DNA of 8,238 bases from contig CAZKYP010000143.1 in assembly GCA_964556885.1 (NCBI GenBank), forward strand, positions 1 to 8,238, read 5' to 3'. Source of the stretch: CAZKYP01 sp964556885 (lineage in GTDB: Bacteria; Planctomycetota; Phycisphaerae; Sedimentisphaerales; Anaerobacaceae). Within the stretch, counting starts at the first letter, position 1; the number at the start of each line of letters is the position of its first letter. Shown piece after piece: positions 1 through 5,576 of this stretch. A program made the position numbers and the translations under genes. The notes under the pieces are model-generated. The model was given only the letters and a program-made list of their open reading frames with translations. It had not been told where the DNA came from and ran no database searches.

Positions 1-660
1 CCAACTGAAGATATTTTTATCCTGGTATTCCCATCTCGTGCAGTGATTAGAACCGTCCGGCAGGATGGAAGGTGCATTGGTGCTCAACGTTGTCCAGTCG
101 ATGCGGCGGATGTCCGTGCCGTCACCTTTCATAATATACAATGCGCTGGCGAGATAATCCTGGCACATCGAATAGGATTCGACTCGCGATGAGGAAAACA
201 CAATGCGTCCGTCCGGATAATAAACGGGATTGAAATCGTGATAACGTCCCGATGTGAGCTGATGCAGTCCTTCGCCGTCGGCGTTTATTTCCCAGATATG
301 GAATGGTTCGCCGGGCCGCTCACGATAAGTCATCAGGAGTTTTTTCCCGTCGTAAGACGGCGAAATATCGTAAATCATGCCGGTGAGCGTCTGGAAGATG
401 CGCTTCGGTTCGTCATCGTTTTGGGCGTCCCATACCCACAGCGATGCTCCCTGTCCGCGAACCTGCGCGAACATCGTACCGCTTGTGCCGTTGCGGGCTT
501 GTTTGGGTCGTTCTATGAATGCAATTTTTCCGATCTGCTGTTTGGTATTTTCGACCAGCCGGGGATTCTGCCTCATGCCCGCCGCATGAAGAGCAATCGA
601 TCCTGTAAACAACAGGATGCAGATAAGCCGGATATAAAAATTAAACCGATTTAAATTCAT
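1..660 (-). CDS. HzsA-related PD40 beta-propeller protein, N-terminal part (partial)
   Basis: The first 220 codons of a secreted protein that continues beyond the left edge; there is no stop in the window. Residues 1-27 form a Sec signal peptide (RLICILLFTGSIALHAAG core and cleavage region). From residue about 45 (KIAFIERP) there are PD40/TolB-like propeller blades: about 88-129 (DISPSYDGKKLLMTYR then IWEINADG), about 133-187 (FNPVYYPDGRIVFSSSR then ALYIMKGDGTDIRRI), and 195-212 (NAPSILPDG then TRWEY). The order 'PS.LPDG....TRWEY.DK' is, as I know it, characteristic of planctomycete proteins related to the alpha subunit of hydrazine synthase (HzsA middle domain). No CxxCH heme motif lies in the visible part, so any heme would be in the missing C-terminal part. 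The start is the ATG at 658-660, preceded by GAGG at 665-668 with 4 nt spacing. It begins 12 bp after the stop of the cytochrome gene, so co-transcription is very likely. Alternative: an ordinary TolB-like PD40 protein. The family call is moderately sure; the enzymatic role is unknown. Confidence 0.75.
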   Translation of the reverse strand, partial: MNLNRFNFYIRLICILLFTGSIALHAAGMRQNPRLVENTKQQIGKIAFIERPKQARNGTSGTMFAQVRGQGASLWVWDAQNDDEPKRIFQTLTGMIYDISPSYDGKKLLMTYRERPGEPFHIWEINADGEGLHQLTSGRYHDFNPVYYPDGRIVFSSSRVESYSMCQDYLASALYIMKGDGTDIRRIDWTTLSTNAPSILPDGSNHCTRWEYQDKNIFSW

Positions 661-672
661 TGGTCCTCAATT

Positions 673-2532
673 CTATTGCGATAAAACAAATTCGGCAAGG
701 TCGTAAATCTGCTGCCCGGTTAAAGTCGATGTTTTGCCACGGTTGTCATGCGGGTTCTCGGTAGTCAGGACTTCCTGAATCGTAACCGCTCTTCCGTCGT
801 GCATATACGGAGCCGTCTTCCAGACGTTAATCAGTGTAGGCGTGTCCCACTTCAAGTCTGCTTCTTTGCCGCGGCCCGTGCCGACGGCATGACTTTTCAT
901 ATCCGTCAGATATGGGCCGCTGTGACAACGCACGCAACCGGCCGATTCGAACAATTTGGCCCCGCGCCGTGCGGATTCACTCAATTGCCCATCGACGAGG
1001 TACGGGCTTGGAATCGGCTTCATGGACTTTAAGTATGCATCTATGGTATCGACGTCATTACCGTCGAATTCAAGGAACTGTATATGGTGCATACCGGCAC
1101 GCACCGCGGTCTCGGCATCCGCTCGAACGCCGCTGCTCATAACCGGCGGCGTGACATAAGACAGCAGCAGGCTCTTAACGTTTTTGTGGTTGCCCACGCC
1201 GTCATTGAGCAGGTCCCAGTTCATTGCGTCCATGGAGCCGTCCGGATGGCAGCTTGCACAGGACTGCCACTTCTGAAAGCATTTTTCGCCGTCGTTAAAA
1301 ATCATCTCGCCGCGCCGGATATCTGAGGTAGTTTGTTTCGACCCAAGTGACAATGTGGCCGCAATAACATCCTCGGTCCTGCTCAAATCAATGACGTCAA
1401 CGACATCGGAGAAATACAAACCGACGTAAGCTTTGTTCTCGTACAGAACCACACTGCGAGGTCCCTTGCCGCTCAGGGGTATACGCAGTCTCAATCCGTT
1501 CAGGAAGCTGAAATCATTTGCAATCTTCATCAAGTCTGTGCTTTCGGTGATTTTCTTATGCAGGGCGATGCGGTTAATCATACTCACTTCGTGCGTACCC
1601 GAGTGACATACACAAATCAGCCGTCCGTCCGCCGAACACGCAATGCCCCAGGGATTGGCGGCACCCAGGTCCATCTCGTCCAGCAGTACTGTGGTGAGCC
1701 ACTTTCGGTTTTGCAAGTCTATGATGCTGAAGGCATTTGTATTCATCCAGCCTCGATCCACCTGTGTCGTAGGCAGTTGGAACCGAGCCAGAAGGTGGGT
1801 GACATACGCATAGCGGCCGTCCGGGCTGATACACACGTCGCGCAATCCGCCACTGCCGTTCGGTAAACCGATATCCATAAGCTTCCGCTGTGTAGTCAAA
1901 TCGATGAGCGAGACTACTGCTGCTATATGGTTCACGTCCGAGCGTCCGGCCTGAAGATGGTTGGCGACGACGGCGAGGCGATTGTCCGGTGTTATGGCAG
2001 CAGCAATTGGTTCGCGCGGGACCGCGATAGAAACCTCATTCATATTACTATCAAGCCGAAATATTGACACGGTGTTCTTATATCGGTTGCAGACTAAAAG
2101 CAGACGACCGTCGGTGGTTATTTTCGGTGATGTCGGTGTGTGCCCTGTTGAGAGGTTTTGAAGTATCTTGCCGTCGGTCGTATTAATGCTGATGAGTCGT
2201 CCATTCTCCTGACCGGCCGTGACATAGAGTGTTTTGTTGTCCGCAGAAAGTGTTAGCCCGTTTACCCGGCTTCCAATGGGAATTCTTTTCGTGAGCTGCC
2301 CCGTGGTCGTGTCAATAATCGCAACAGATTCGCCGGTCAGCTCAGCGACATAGAGTATGCTTCCTTCCGAAGACAAGGTAAGAGCTATTGGAGATGAATA
2401 GTCGGAAGCCTCCGAAACGACACTGTATATTGATAAGAATAAAACAGAGATAAGGAGACACTTTTGTTTCCTGGTCGATTCCCATATACCCGGCGTCGAC
2501 CGCAAGATGCCGTCGATATGTACAAAAGTCAT
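673..2532 (-). CDS. Secreted seven-bladed YVTN beta-propeller fused to diheme cytochrome c peroxidase-like domain
   Basis: A 619-aa exported redox protein. After an N-terminal extension comes a hydrophobic signal segment (about residues 21-43, CLLISVLFLSIYSVVSEA). Residues 46-398 form a YVTN-type propeller in which I count seven blades, with strand signatures such as LTLSADNKTLYVT (93-105), ISPDGRYAYVT (235-245) and GPRSVVLYENKAYVG (357-371). Residues about 400-619 are a diheme domain of the CcP/MauG type: the first heme site is C425-A-S-C428-H429 and the second C533-V-R-C536-H537. The YMHDGR motif at 576-581 gives M577 as a likely axial ligand of the second heme. The architecture equals hydrazine synthase beta (seven-bladed propeller) plus gamma (diheme CcP-like) in one chain. 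The ATG at 2530-2532 has no clear Shine-Dalgarno and leaves about 20 residues before the signal n-region. A TTG at codon 10 is the only other in-frame start I found close by. It probably acts in the periplasm as an electron-transfer or peroxidase-like protein; the substrate is unknown. Confidence 0.88.
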   Translation of the reverse strand: MTFVHIDGILRSTPGIWESTRKQKCLLISVLFLSIYSVVSEASDYSSPIALTLSSEGSILYVAELTGESVAIIDTTTGQLTKRIPIGSRVNGLTLSADNKTLYVTAGQENGRLISINTTDGKILQNLSTGHTPTSPKITTDGRLLLVCNRYKNTVSIFRLDSNMNEVSIAVPREPIAAAITPDNRLAVVANHLQAGRSDVNHIAAVVSLIDLTTQRKLMDIGLPNGSGGLRDVCISPDGRYAYVTHLLARFQLPTTQVDRGWMNTNAFSIIDLQNRKWLTTVLLDEMDLGAANPWGIACSADGRLICVCHSGTHEVSMINRIALHKKITESTDLMKIANDFSFLNGLRLRIPLSGKGPRSVVLYENKAYVGLYFSDVVDVIDLSRTEDVIAATLSLGSKQTTSDIRRGEMIFNDGEKCFQKWQSCASCHPDGSMDAMNWDLLNDGVGNHKNVKSLLLSYVTPPVMSSGVRADAETAVRAGMHHIQFLEFDGNDVDTIDAYLKSMKPIPSPYLVDGQLSESARRGAKLFESAGCVRCHSGPYLTDMKSHAVGTGRGKEADLKWDTPTLINVWKTAPYMHDGRAVTIQEVLTTENPHDNRGKTSTLTGQQIYDLAEFVLSQ

Positions 2533-2669
2533 GACTATCTAAACTGCGAAAGCAGCATATATCCTAATTAATAGATGCTCAACTACGCTGCTGAGCCTGT
2601 TTTACAACAGGATATATAATTTGTCCTGAAAAATCAAGATTTCTGCTTCTAACCTGTATTTTCGACCGG
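2533..2669 (-). promoter_or_regulatory. Structured 5' leader / intergenic spacer upstream of the cytochrome gene
   Basis: This 137-bp AT-rich spacer separates the DUF4097 gene from the propeller/cytochrome gene. It holds several inverted repeats: ATATATCCT (2557-2565) with AGGATATAT (2609-2617); GCTCA (2577-2581) with TGAGC (2592-2596); CCTGTT (2596-2601) with AACAGG (2606-2611) around a 4-nt loop; CAGGA (2608-2612) with TCCTG (2624-2628); CTGC (2544-2547) with GCAG (2552-2555); and AGCAGC (2551-2556) with GCTGCT (2587-2592). Several overlap, so they cannot all form at once. No hairpin is followed by a U-tract on the minus strand, so a simple intrinsic terminator is not supported. It could be a cis-acting leader RNA, a factor-dependent terminator/processing site, or a protein-binding site. 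Confidence 0.4.
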
Positions 2670-3854
2670 TTATTTAATGTTTATTGAGCCGCTGCCGGTT
2701 TTAAGATACAGCCTGCCGTTTCCATCGCCGACCGAGCCTTTAATGTTCTTTTTGCTGACCTGGCCGACGACCGTAATCGGCAATTCGGTATTTATCGAGC
2801 CGTAGCTTGTCGCCAGCTCTATCTGACCGGAGAAACCGGGCGGAGCTGCGAAGTCAATACTTCCATACGAGGTGTTTATATCCGCAATCAGCTCAACCGG
2901 TGTTGCTTCCGAACAGGCTATGTCGATACCGCCGCTGCCTGACTTTGCTTTAAGCTCATTGACTGTAATCTGTCTGCATTTTATATGTCCGTAGGAGGTG
3001 GAGATATCGGCGGTCTGGACTGTAGTATTTGTCACGTCGATGCCGCCGCTGCCTGAGTGAAGCTTGATTGATTGTCCATCGAGCTCACCTGTTTCGATTG
3101 AGCCGTAGGAAGTGTCCACATCACACTTTTTGAAATTTGCGCCGGAGAGCTTGACTCTACCGCTGCTGGTCTTGAGCCTGATGTCGTCGCCTGAGAATTT
3201 TTCACATGTCACTGAACCGTAAGATGTATCCAGTTGCGTCGAGCCTTTGATATTCTCGGCGGTGACGGCGCCGCTGCTGGTTTTAATATTGATTTTCTCG
3301 CCGGTGATGTCCCTGACGGCGACAGAACCGTAAGATGTGTTGAGCTGGGTCGGGCCTTCGATGTTTTCGGCCTTGACGGACCCGCTGCTGGTCCTGCCGT
3401 TTATTTCTCCTTTAATGTTGGTTAATTTTATCGCGCCGTAAGAGCTTTCGCATCTAATGTTGATTTCTCTCGGCACGATAATATCGAAGCTCACGCTTAT
3501 AGAGCGATTTCTACCGGTTCGAGGCTTGTCGGTTTTGATGGTGAGTGTATTGCCGGCGAGTTCCAGTTCGATTTGCGTTTGTTCAGCCAATTCCTGTGCC
3601 TCCAGGTCTGTGGGCGCCCGGCCGGTAATCTCTGCGACAACGCTGCACTCATTGACGTCGGCTCCTTCTATTGTTATATGACCGGAACTGGTTTGGACAT
3701 TTAGTGTCGATCCGGCAGCAAGAGGTGCCTGCTTTTGGACGGTCCTTTCGTATTTTTCCTGGCTCCAGTCGCCGAATTCGATATTACAGCCCGGAGCGGC
3801 CAAAAGCAAAAAGAACAATCCGCATATTGTCATTATTGATAAATACTTTTTCAT
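2670..3854 (-). CDS. DUF4097-type beta-solenoid lipoprotein with alternating TSSG/TSYG turns
   Basis: A 394-aa probable lipoprotein of the DUF4097 'putative adhesin' type; the molecular role of this family is not known. The N-terminus has a hydrophobic signal (residues 4-20) ending in AAPGC, with C23 as a possible lipidation site. The Pro at -2 makes this an imperfect lipobox. A globular-looking region (about 30-130) holds KYERTV and a helical stretch (82-98). From 137 on, a strict ladder of 18-19-residue rungs carries a Gly turn at 140, 158, 176, 195, 213, 232, 251, 270, 289 and 308. The turn alternates between S-Y-G and S-S-G (later S-G-S-G). Three more turns follow at 331, 352 and 389. This predicts a right-handed beta-helix or stacked beta-roll. 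The start ATG has GAGG (3860-3863) 5 nt upstream. It follows its HNG-type paralogue by 31 bp, so the two form an operon. It probably sits at the cell envelope or surface. Confidence 0.8.
   Translation of the reverse strand: MKKYLSIMTICGLFFLLLAAPGCNIEFGDWSQEKYERTVQKQAPLAAGSTLNVQTSSGHITIEGADVNECSVVAEITGRAPTDLEAQELAEQTQIELELAGNTLTIKTDKPRTGRNRSISVSFDIIVPREINIRCESSYGAIKLTNIKGEINGRTSSGSVKAENIEGPTQLNTSYGSVAVRDITGEKINIKTSSGAVTAENIKGSTQLDTSYGSVTCEKFSGDDIRLKTSSGRVKLSGANFKKCDVDTSYGSIETGELDGQSIKLHSGSGGIDVTNTTVQTADISTSYGHIKCRQITVNELKAKSGSGGIDIACSEATPVELIADINTSYGSIDFAAPPGFSGQIELATSYGSINTELPITVVGQVSKKNIKGSVGDGNGRLYLKTGSGSINIK
3100..3435 (-). repeat. Tandem 111-114 bp coding repeat (two-rung solenoid unit)
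   Basis: Inside the solenoid gene the DNA itself repeats with a period of two rungs. GAACCGTAAGATGT occurs at 3214-3227 and 3325-3338, exactly 111 bp apart, with a diverged copy (GAGCCGTAGGAAGT) starting at 3100. CCGCTGCTGGT occurs at 3160, 3271 and 3382, again 111 bp apart. The related CCGCCGCTGCCTGA occurs at 2929 and 3043, 114 bp apart. Each unit encodes one S-Y-G rung plus one S-S-G rung. This indicates growth by tandem duplication of rung pairs. Confidence 0.75.
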
Positions 3855-3885
3855 TTTAGCCTCATCGATTCATTTCAGCCGCTAA

Positions 3886-4737
3886 TCACCTTATTTTAAT
3901 CGAACCGTTATATGTTTCAAGATGCAGCTTCCCTTTGCCCGTGCCAATCGTTCCGGTAAGTCTGCTTTTGCTGACTTTACCCATGACCGTTATGGCAATA
4001 TTCGTATCGATTGAGCCGTTGTTTGTGGAGGCGTCAACCTTGGCGGAGAAATCGGGTGGAGTAACAAGCTCGATGCCGCCGTTATGAGTAGTCATCGATA
4101 TATCACAGACCGAAGGTGCGGCTTCGGAATAATATGCCTTGACGCTTCCGTTATGTGAGTTCAATTGAGCATCGCCGGACATGTCTCGGCATGTTACGGG
4201 GCCGTTATGTGATTTCAGGCGGGTAGTGCCGGCGGTATTTTCGGTGGTAACTGAGCCGTTGTGCGTAGTTGCGGTAATCCGGCCTTCGATGTCCGTGATT
4301 TTTACGCCGCCGTTGTGTGTAACGAGGTCGAGGCTTGCCTGTTTTGGTGTTGTTATATCGAGGCTCACACTTACGGAGCGGTTGTGCATGTCTGAAGGTC
4401 TTGCGATTTTGATAATTAGTCCTTTGCCGTCCGGCTCCAAAGTTACCTTTGTTTCTTCGGCAACCTTTTGAGCGTCTTCATCAGTGATTGCTCTTGCCTC
4501 GATTTTAGCGGTAACATCACATTCACTCACATCGGCGCCCTTGATGATAACACCTCCGTTATGGGTTTGCGCCGCCAGGTTCGAGCCGGAAGCCATCGGG
4601 GCCGACAAATGGACGGTTCTTTCATATTTAGCGTTTAGTGAACAGCTTCCGATATTAATACAGCAGCAGCCCGCCACAAACATCTGTAAACTCAGTAAGC
4701 AGGAAAGAGAGGCTCGTTTAATCAAGTTATTACTCAT
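3886..4737 (-). CDS. DUF4097-type beta-solenoid lipoprotein with HNG turns
   Basis: A 283-aa paralogue of the following gene. It has a clear lipoprotein signal: a hydrophobic core at 9-21 and lipobox V21-A22-G23-C24, then further cysteines at 25, 26 and 32. The region 35-130 matches the paralogue (KYERTV, GADV.EC, RAITDEDAQKVAEET, NRSVSVSLDI). The C-terminal solenoid has turns with H-N-G at 59-61, 141-143, 159-161, 177-179, 195-197 and 218-220, then N-N-G (239-241) and Y-N-G (276-278). Core rungs are exactly 18 residues apart. The last three spacings (23, 21, 37) equal those in the paralogue, so the two differ mainly in the number of inner rungs and in turn identity. A candidate SD (AAGGA, complement of 4745-4749) lies 7 nt before the ATG. 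It is the first gene of the minus-strand run. The function of the family is not known; envelope or adhesin-like location is inferred. Confidence 0.8.
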   Translation of the reverse strand: MSNNLIKRASLSCLLSLQMFVAGCCCINIGSCSLNAKYERTVHLSAPMASGSNLAAQTHNGGVIIKGADVSECDVTAKIEARAITDEDAQKVAEETKVTLEPDGKGLIIKIARPSDMHNRSVSVSLDITTPKQASLDLVTHNGGVKITDIEGRITATTHNGSVTTENTAGTTRLKSHNGPVTCRDMSGDAQLNSHNGSVKAYYSEAAPSVCDISMTTHNGGIELVTPPDFSAKVDASTNNGSIDTNIAITVMGKVSKSRLTGTIGTGKGKLHLETYNGSIKIR

Positions 4738-4757
4738 CCTTTTATCCTTTCAATAAT

Positions 4758-4800
4758 AAACCGGGTTTTCATTTATTTGGTAACGTTTTTTTACCGGTTT
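4758..4800 (-). promoter_or_regulatory. Nested inverted repeats in the lipoprotein operon leader
   Basis: AAACCGG (4758-4764) is complementary to CCGGTTT (4794-4800), and GGTAA (4779-4783) is complementary to TTACC (4791-4795) around a 7-nt T-rich loop. The two helices share the bases at 4794-4795, so they either stack with trimming or compete. The position just upstream of the SD fits an operator or a small leader structure. It may also be chance in AT-rich DNA. Confidence 0.25.
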
Positions 4801-4829
4801 GTTACATGTCAGAAGATGGAAATCGTAAA
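4801..4829 (-). promoter_or_regulatory. Weak sigma70-like promoter for the lipoprotein operon
   Basis: Read on the minus strand, TTTACG (complement of 4824-4829) and TGTAAC (complement of 4801-4806) are separated by 17 nt. Each matches 4 of 6 consensus positions. Transcription would start near 4794, about 55 nt before the ATG at 4737. The match is weak and rests on spacing and position only. Confidence 0.25.
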
Positions 4830-4863
4830 ACAAAAGTCGAATTTTGGATTTAGAGTGGATTAT

Positions 4864-5055
4864 ATGTCAAAATGGCTGATACTGTCCATATCTTCCGTGG
4901 AAATTTATATGATTTCCGAGTATTAGCCGGCCAGCCTATGGATCGATGGTTTCGGCGATGCGACAAACGGTTCGACCGCCGGTTATGGCGATGCGGCCAA
5001 TGCCGGTGGCTCAGGTATGGTTTTCATCGACGATATTCGTTCATATAGGCCGTAA
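4864..5055 (+). pseudogene. Remnant of a secreted 'IDDIRxY' protein, paralogue of the 5583-7349 gene
   Basis: Frame 4936-5055 encodes WIDGFGDATNGSTAGY followed by NAGGSGMVFIDDIRSYRP and a TAA stop. The first part matches WIDGYGVATNGATSGY (residues 427-442) of the intact downstream protein. The second part matches its extreme C-terminus (GGSGHIFVDDIRLYLP, 573-588). About 125 residues between them are missing, and the join falls at a Gly-Gly shared by both places. Upstream, the same frame reads back through a TAG (4924-4926) to an ATG at 4864 with a short hydrophobic stretch (MSKWLILSIS), which may be an original or chance start. There is no room for the propeller- or Fn3-like parts, so this is a decayed, internally deleted copy. 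The C-terminal homology is convincing; the 5' boundary (4864 or about 4936) is uncertain. Confidence 0.7.
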
Positions 5056-5115
5056 TCGAATGTTGGATATACAGATGACTGTTATTCAGTTGATATAACA
5101 GATTTACGTTATCCC

Positions 5116-5148
5116 GGGGCTTACATCGGAAGGTTCGATATAAGCCCC
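5116..5148 (+). terminator. Intrinsic terminator-like hairpin after the pseudogene
   Basis: GGGGCTTA (5116-5123) pairs perfectly with TAAGCCCC (5141-5148). An inner stem ATCG (5125-5128) / CGAT (5136-5139) continues it after one mismatch. ATTTTATG follows, a modest U-tract on the plus strand. It lies 60 bp after the stop of the pseudogene, where the terminator of the original gene would be expected. Confidence 0.6.
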
Positions 5149-5218
5149 ATTTTATGTTCTGAAAATCATGTGTGTCAAATAAAAGCAAGCTTGTTGCCGC
5201 CGAATCTCGGAAATTTTC

Positions 5219-5248
5219 TTGACGAAGGGGCAAATTATTATGTATTAT
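5219..5248 (+). promoter_or_regulatory. Possible sigma70-type promoter
   Basis: TTGACG (5219-5224) and TATTAT (5243-5248) are separated by 18 nt in AT-rich DNA. It would start a transcript near 5255 that reaches the terminator at 5456-5480, giving an RNA of about 225 nt, or would read on to the secreted-protein gene if termination is partial. This comes from sequence inspection only. Confidence 0.3.
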
Positions 5249-5254
5249 TATATT

Positions 5255-5480
5255 AAGGCTTACGGATTTCGATATTACATCAACGGAATTTTCGCGATTT
5301 TCAGTATGAAAGTGATACATGGGTGGTTGTAGTGAGGAAAGGGTAATAAGCTTTTTTTGCCAAAAAACAGTCTAAAAGACAAAAACAGTCATTTCCGTAG
5401 GTCAATTAATGATTACAGTTACATGTTTTACGAGGATTTTATTTACAAGGAAGCTCGCCGAATGAAAAACGGCGTTTTTT
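5255..5480 (+). ncRNA. Candidate small untranslated transcript
   Basis: The stretch between the possible promoter (5219-5248) and the hairpin with a T6 tail (5456-5480) holds no convincing coding frame on the plus strand. It could be a small RNA, or an attenuated leader of the secreted-protein gene that starts 103 bp after the terminator. I recognise no known RNA family. The call depends entirely on the two flanking signals. Confidence 0.2.
5456..5480 (+). terminator. Intrinsic terminator (CGCCG/CGGCG stem, T6)
   Basis: CGCCG (5456-5460) and CGGCG (5470-5474) form a 5-bp GC-rich stem with a 9-nt A-rich loop, followed directly by TTTTTT (5475-5480). No protein gene ends nearby upstream on the plus strand, so it terminates either a small RNA or a leader transcript. 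Confidence 0.55.
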
Positions 5481-5571
5481 GAAGGCATTATATATTGATA
5501 TAACCGCAGAAATTTTCAGGGACTATTGCATACTCAACGCATGGTCATAGTATTGTTAACTGATAGAATTT

Positions 5572-5576
5572 GGAGG
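5572..5576 (+). promoter_or_regulatory. Shine-Dalgarno GGAGG that fixes the start of the secreted protein
   Basis: GGAGG lies 6 nt before the ATG at 5583. The open frame extends upstream to a TTG at 5526, but that start would place 19 polar/mixed residues before a normal signal peptide and has no SD. The ATG at 5583 is therefore chosen. Confidence 0.9.

Noticed and set aside
238..654. 138-codon plus-strand open frame
   Set aside because: It lies antisense to the partial HzsA-like gene, which has a signal peptide, SD and recognisable PD40 blades. The plus-strand translation has no such features.
1603..1614. Possible third heme site in the propeller (CVCH, residues 307-310 of the cytochrome)
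   Set aside because: The spacing is C-x-C-H, not C-x-x-C-H, and it lies inside a propeller blade.
1..2532. Claim that the organism performs anammox
   Set aside because: Only HzsA-like and HzsBC-like domain architectures are present. No hydrazine dehydrogenase or other anammox genes are in the window, and related families occur in many non-anammox planctomycetes.
5024..5320. 98-codon open frame on the minus strand in the gene-free region
   Set aside because: It overlaps the plus-strand pseudogene and terminator, has no Shine-Dalgarno before its ATG, and its translation looks like random AT-rich sequence.
5090..5504. Direct repeat TTGATATAAC at 5090-5099 and 5495-5504
   Set aside because: Ten AT-rich bases with unrelated flanks are likely by chance, and no further copies or mobile-element ends were seen.
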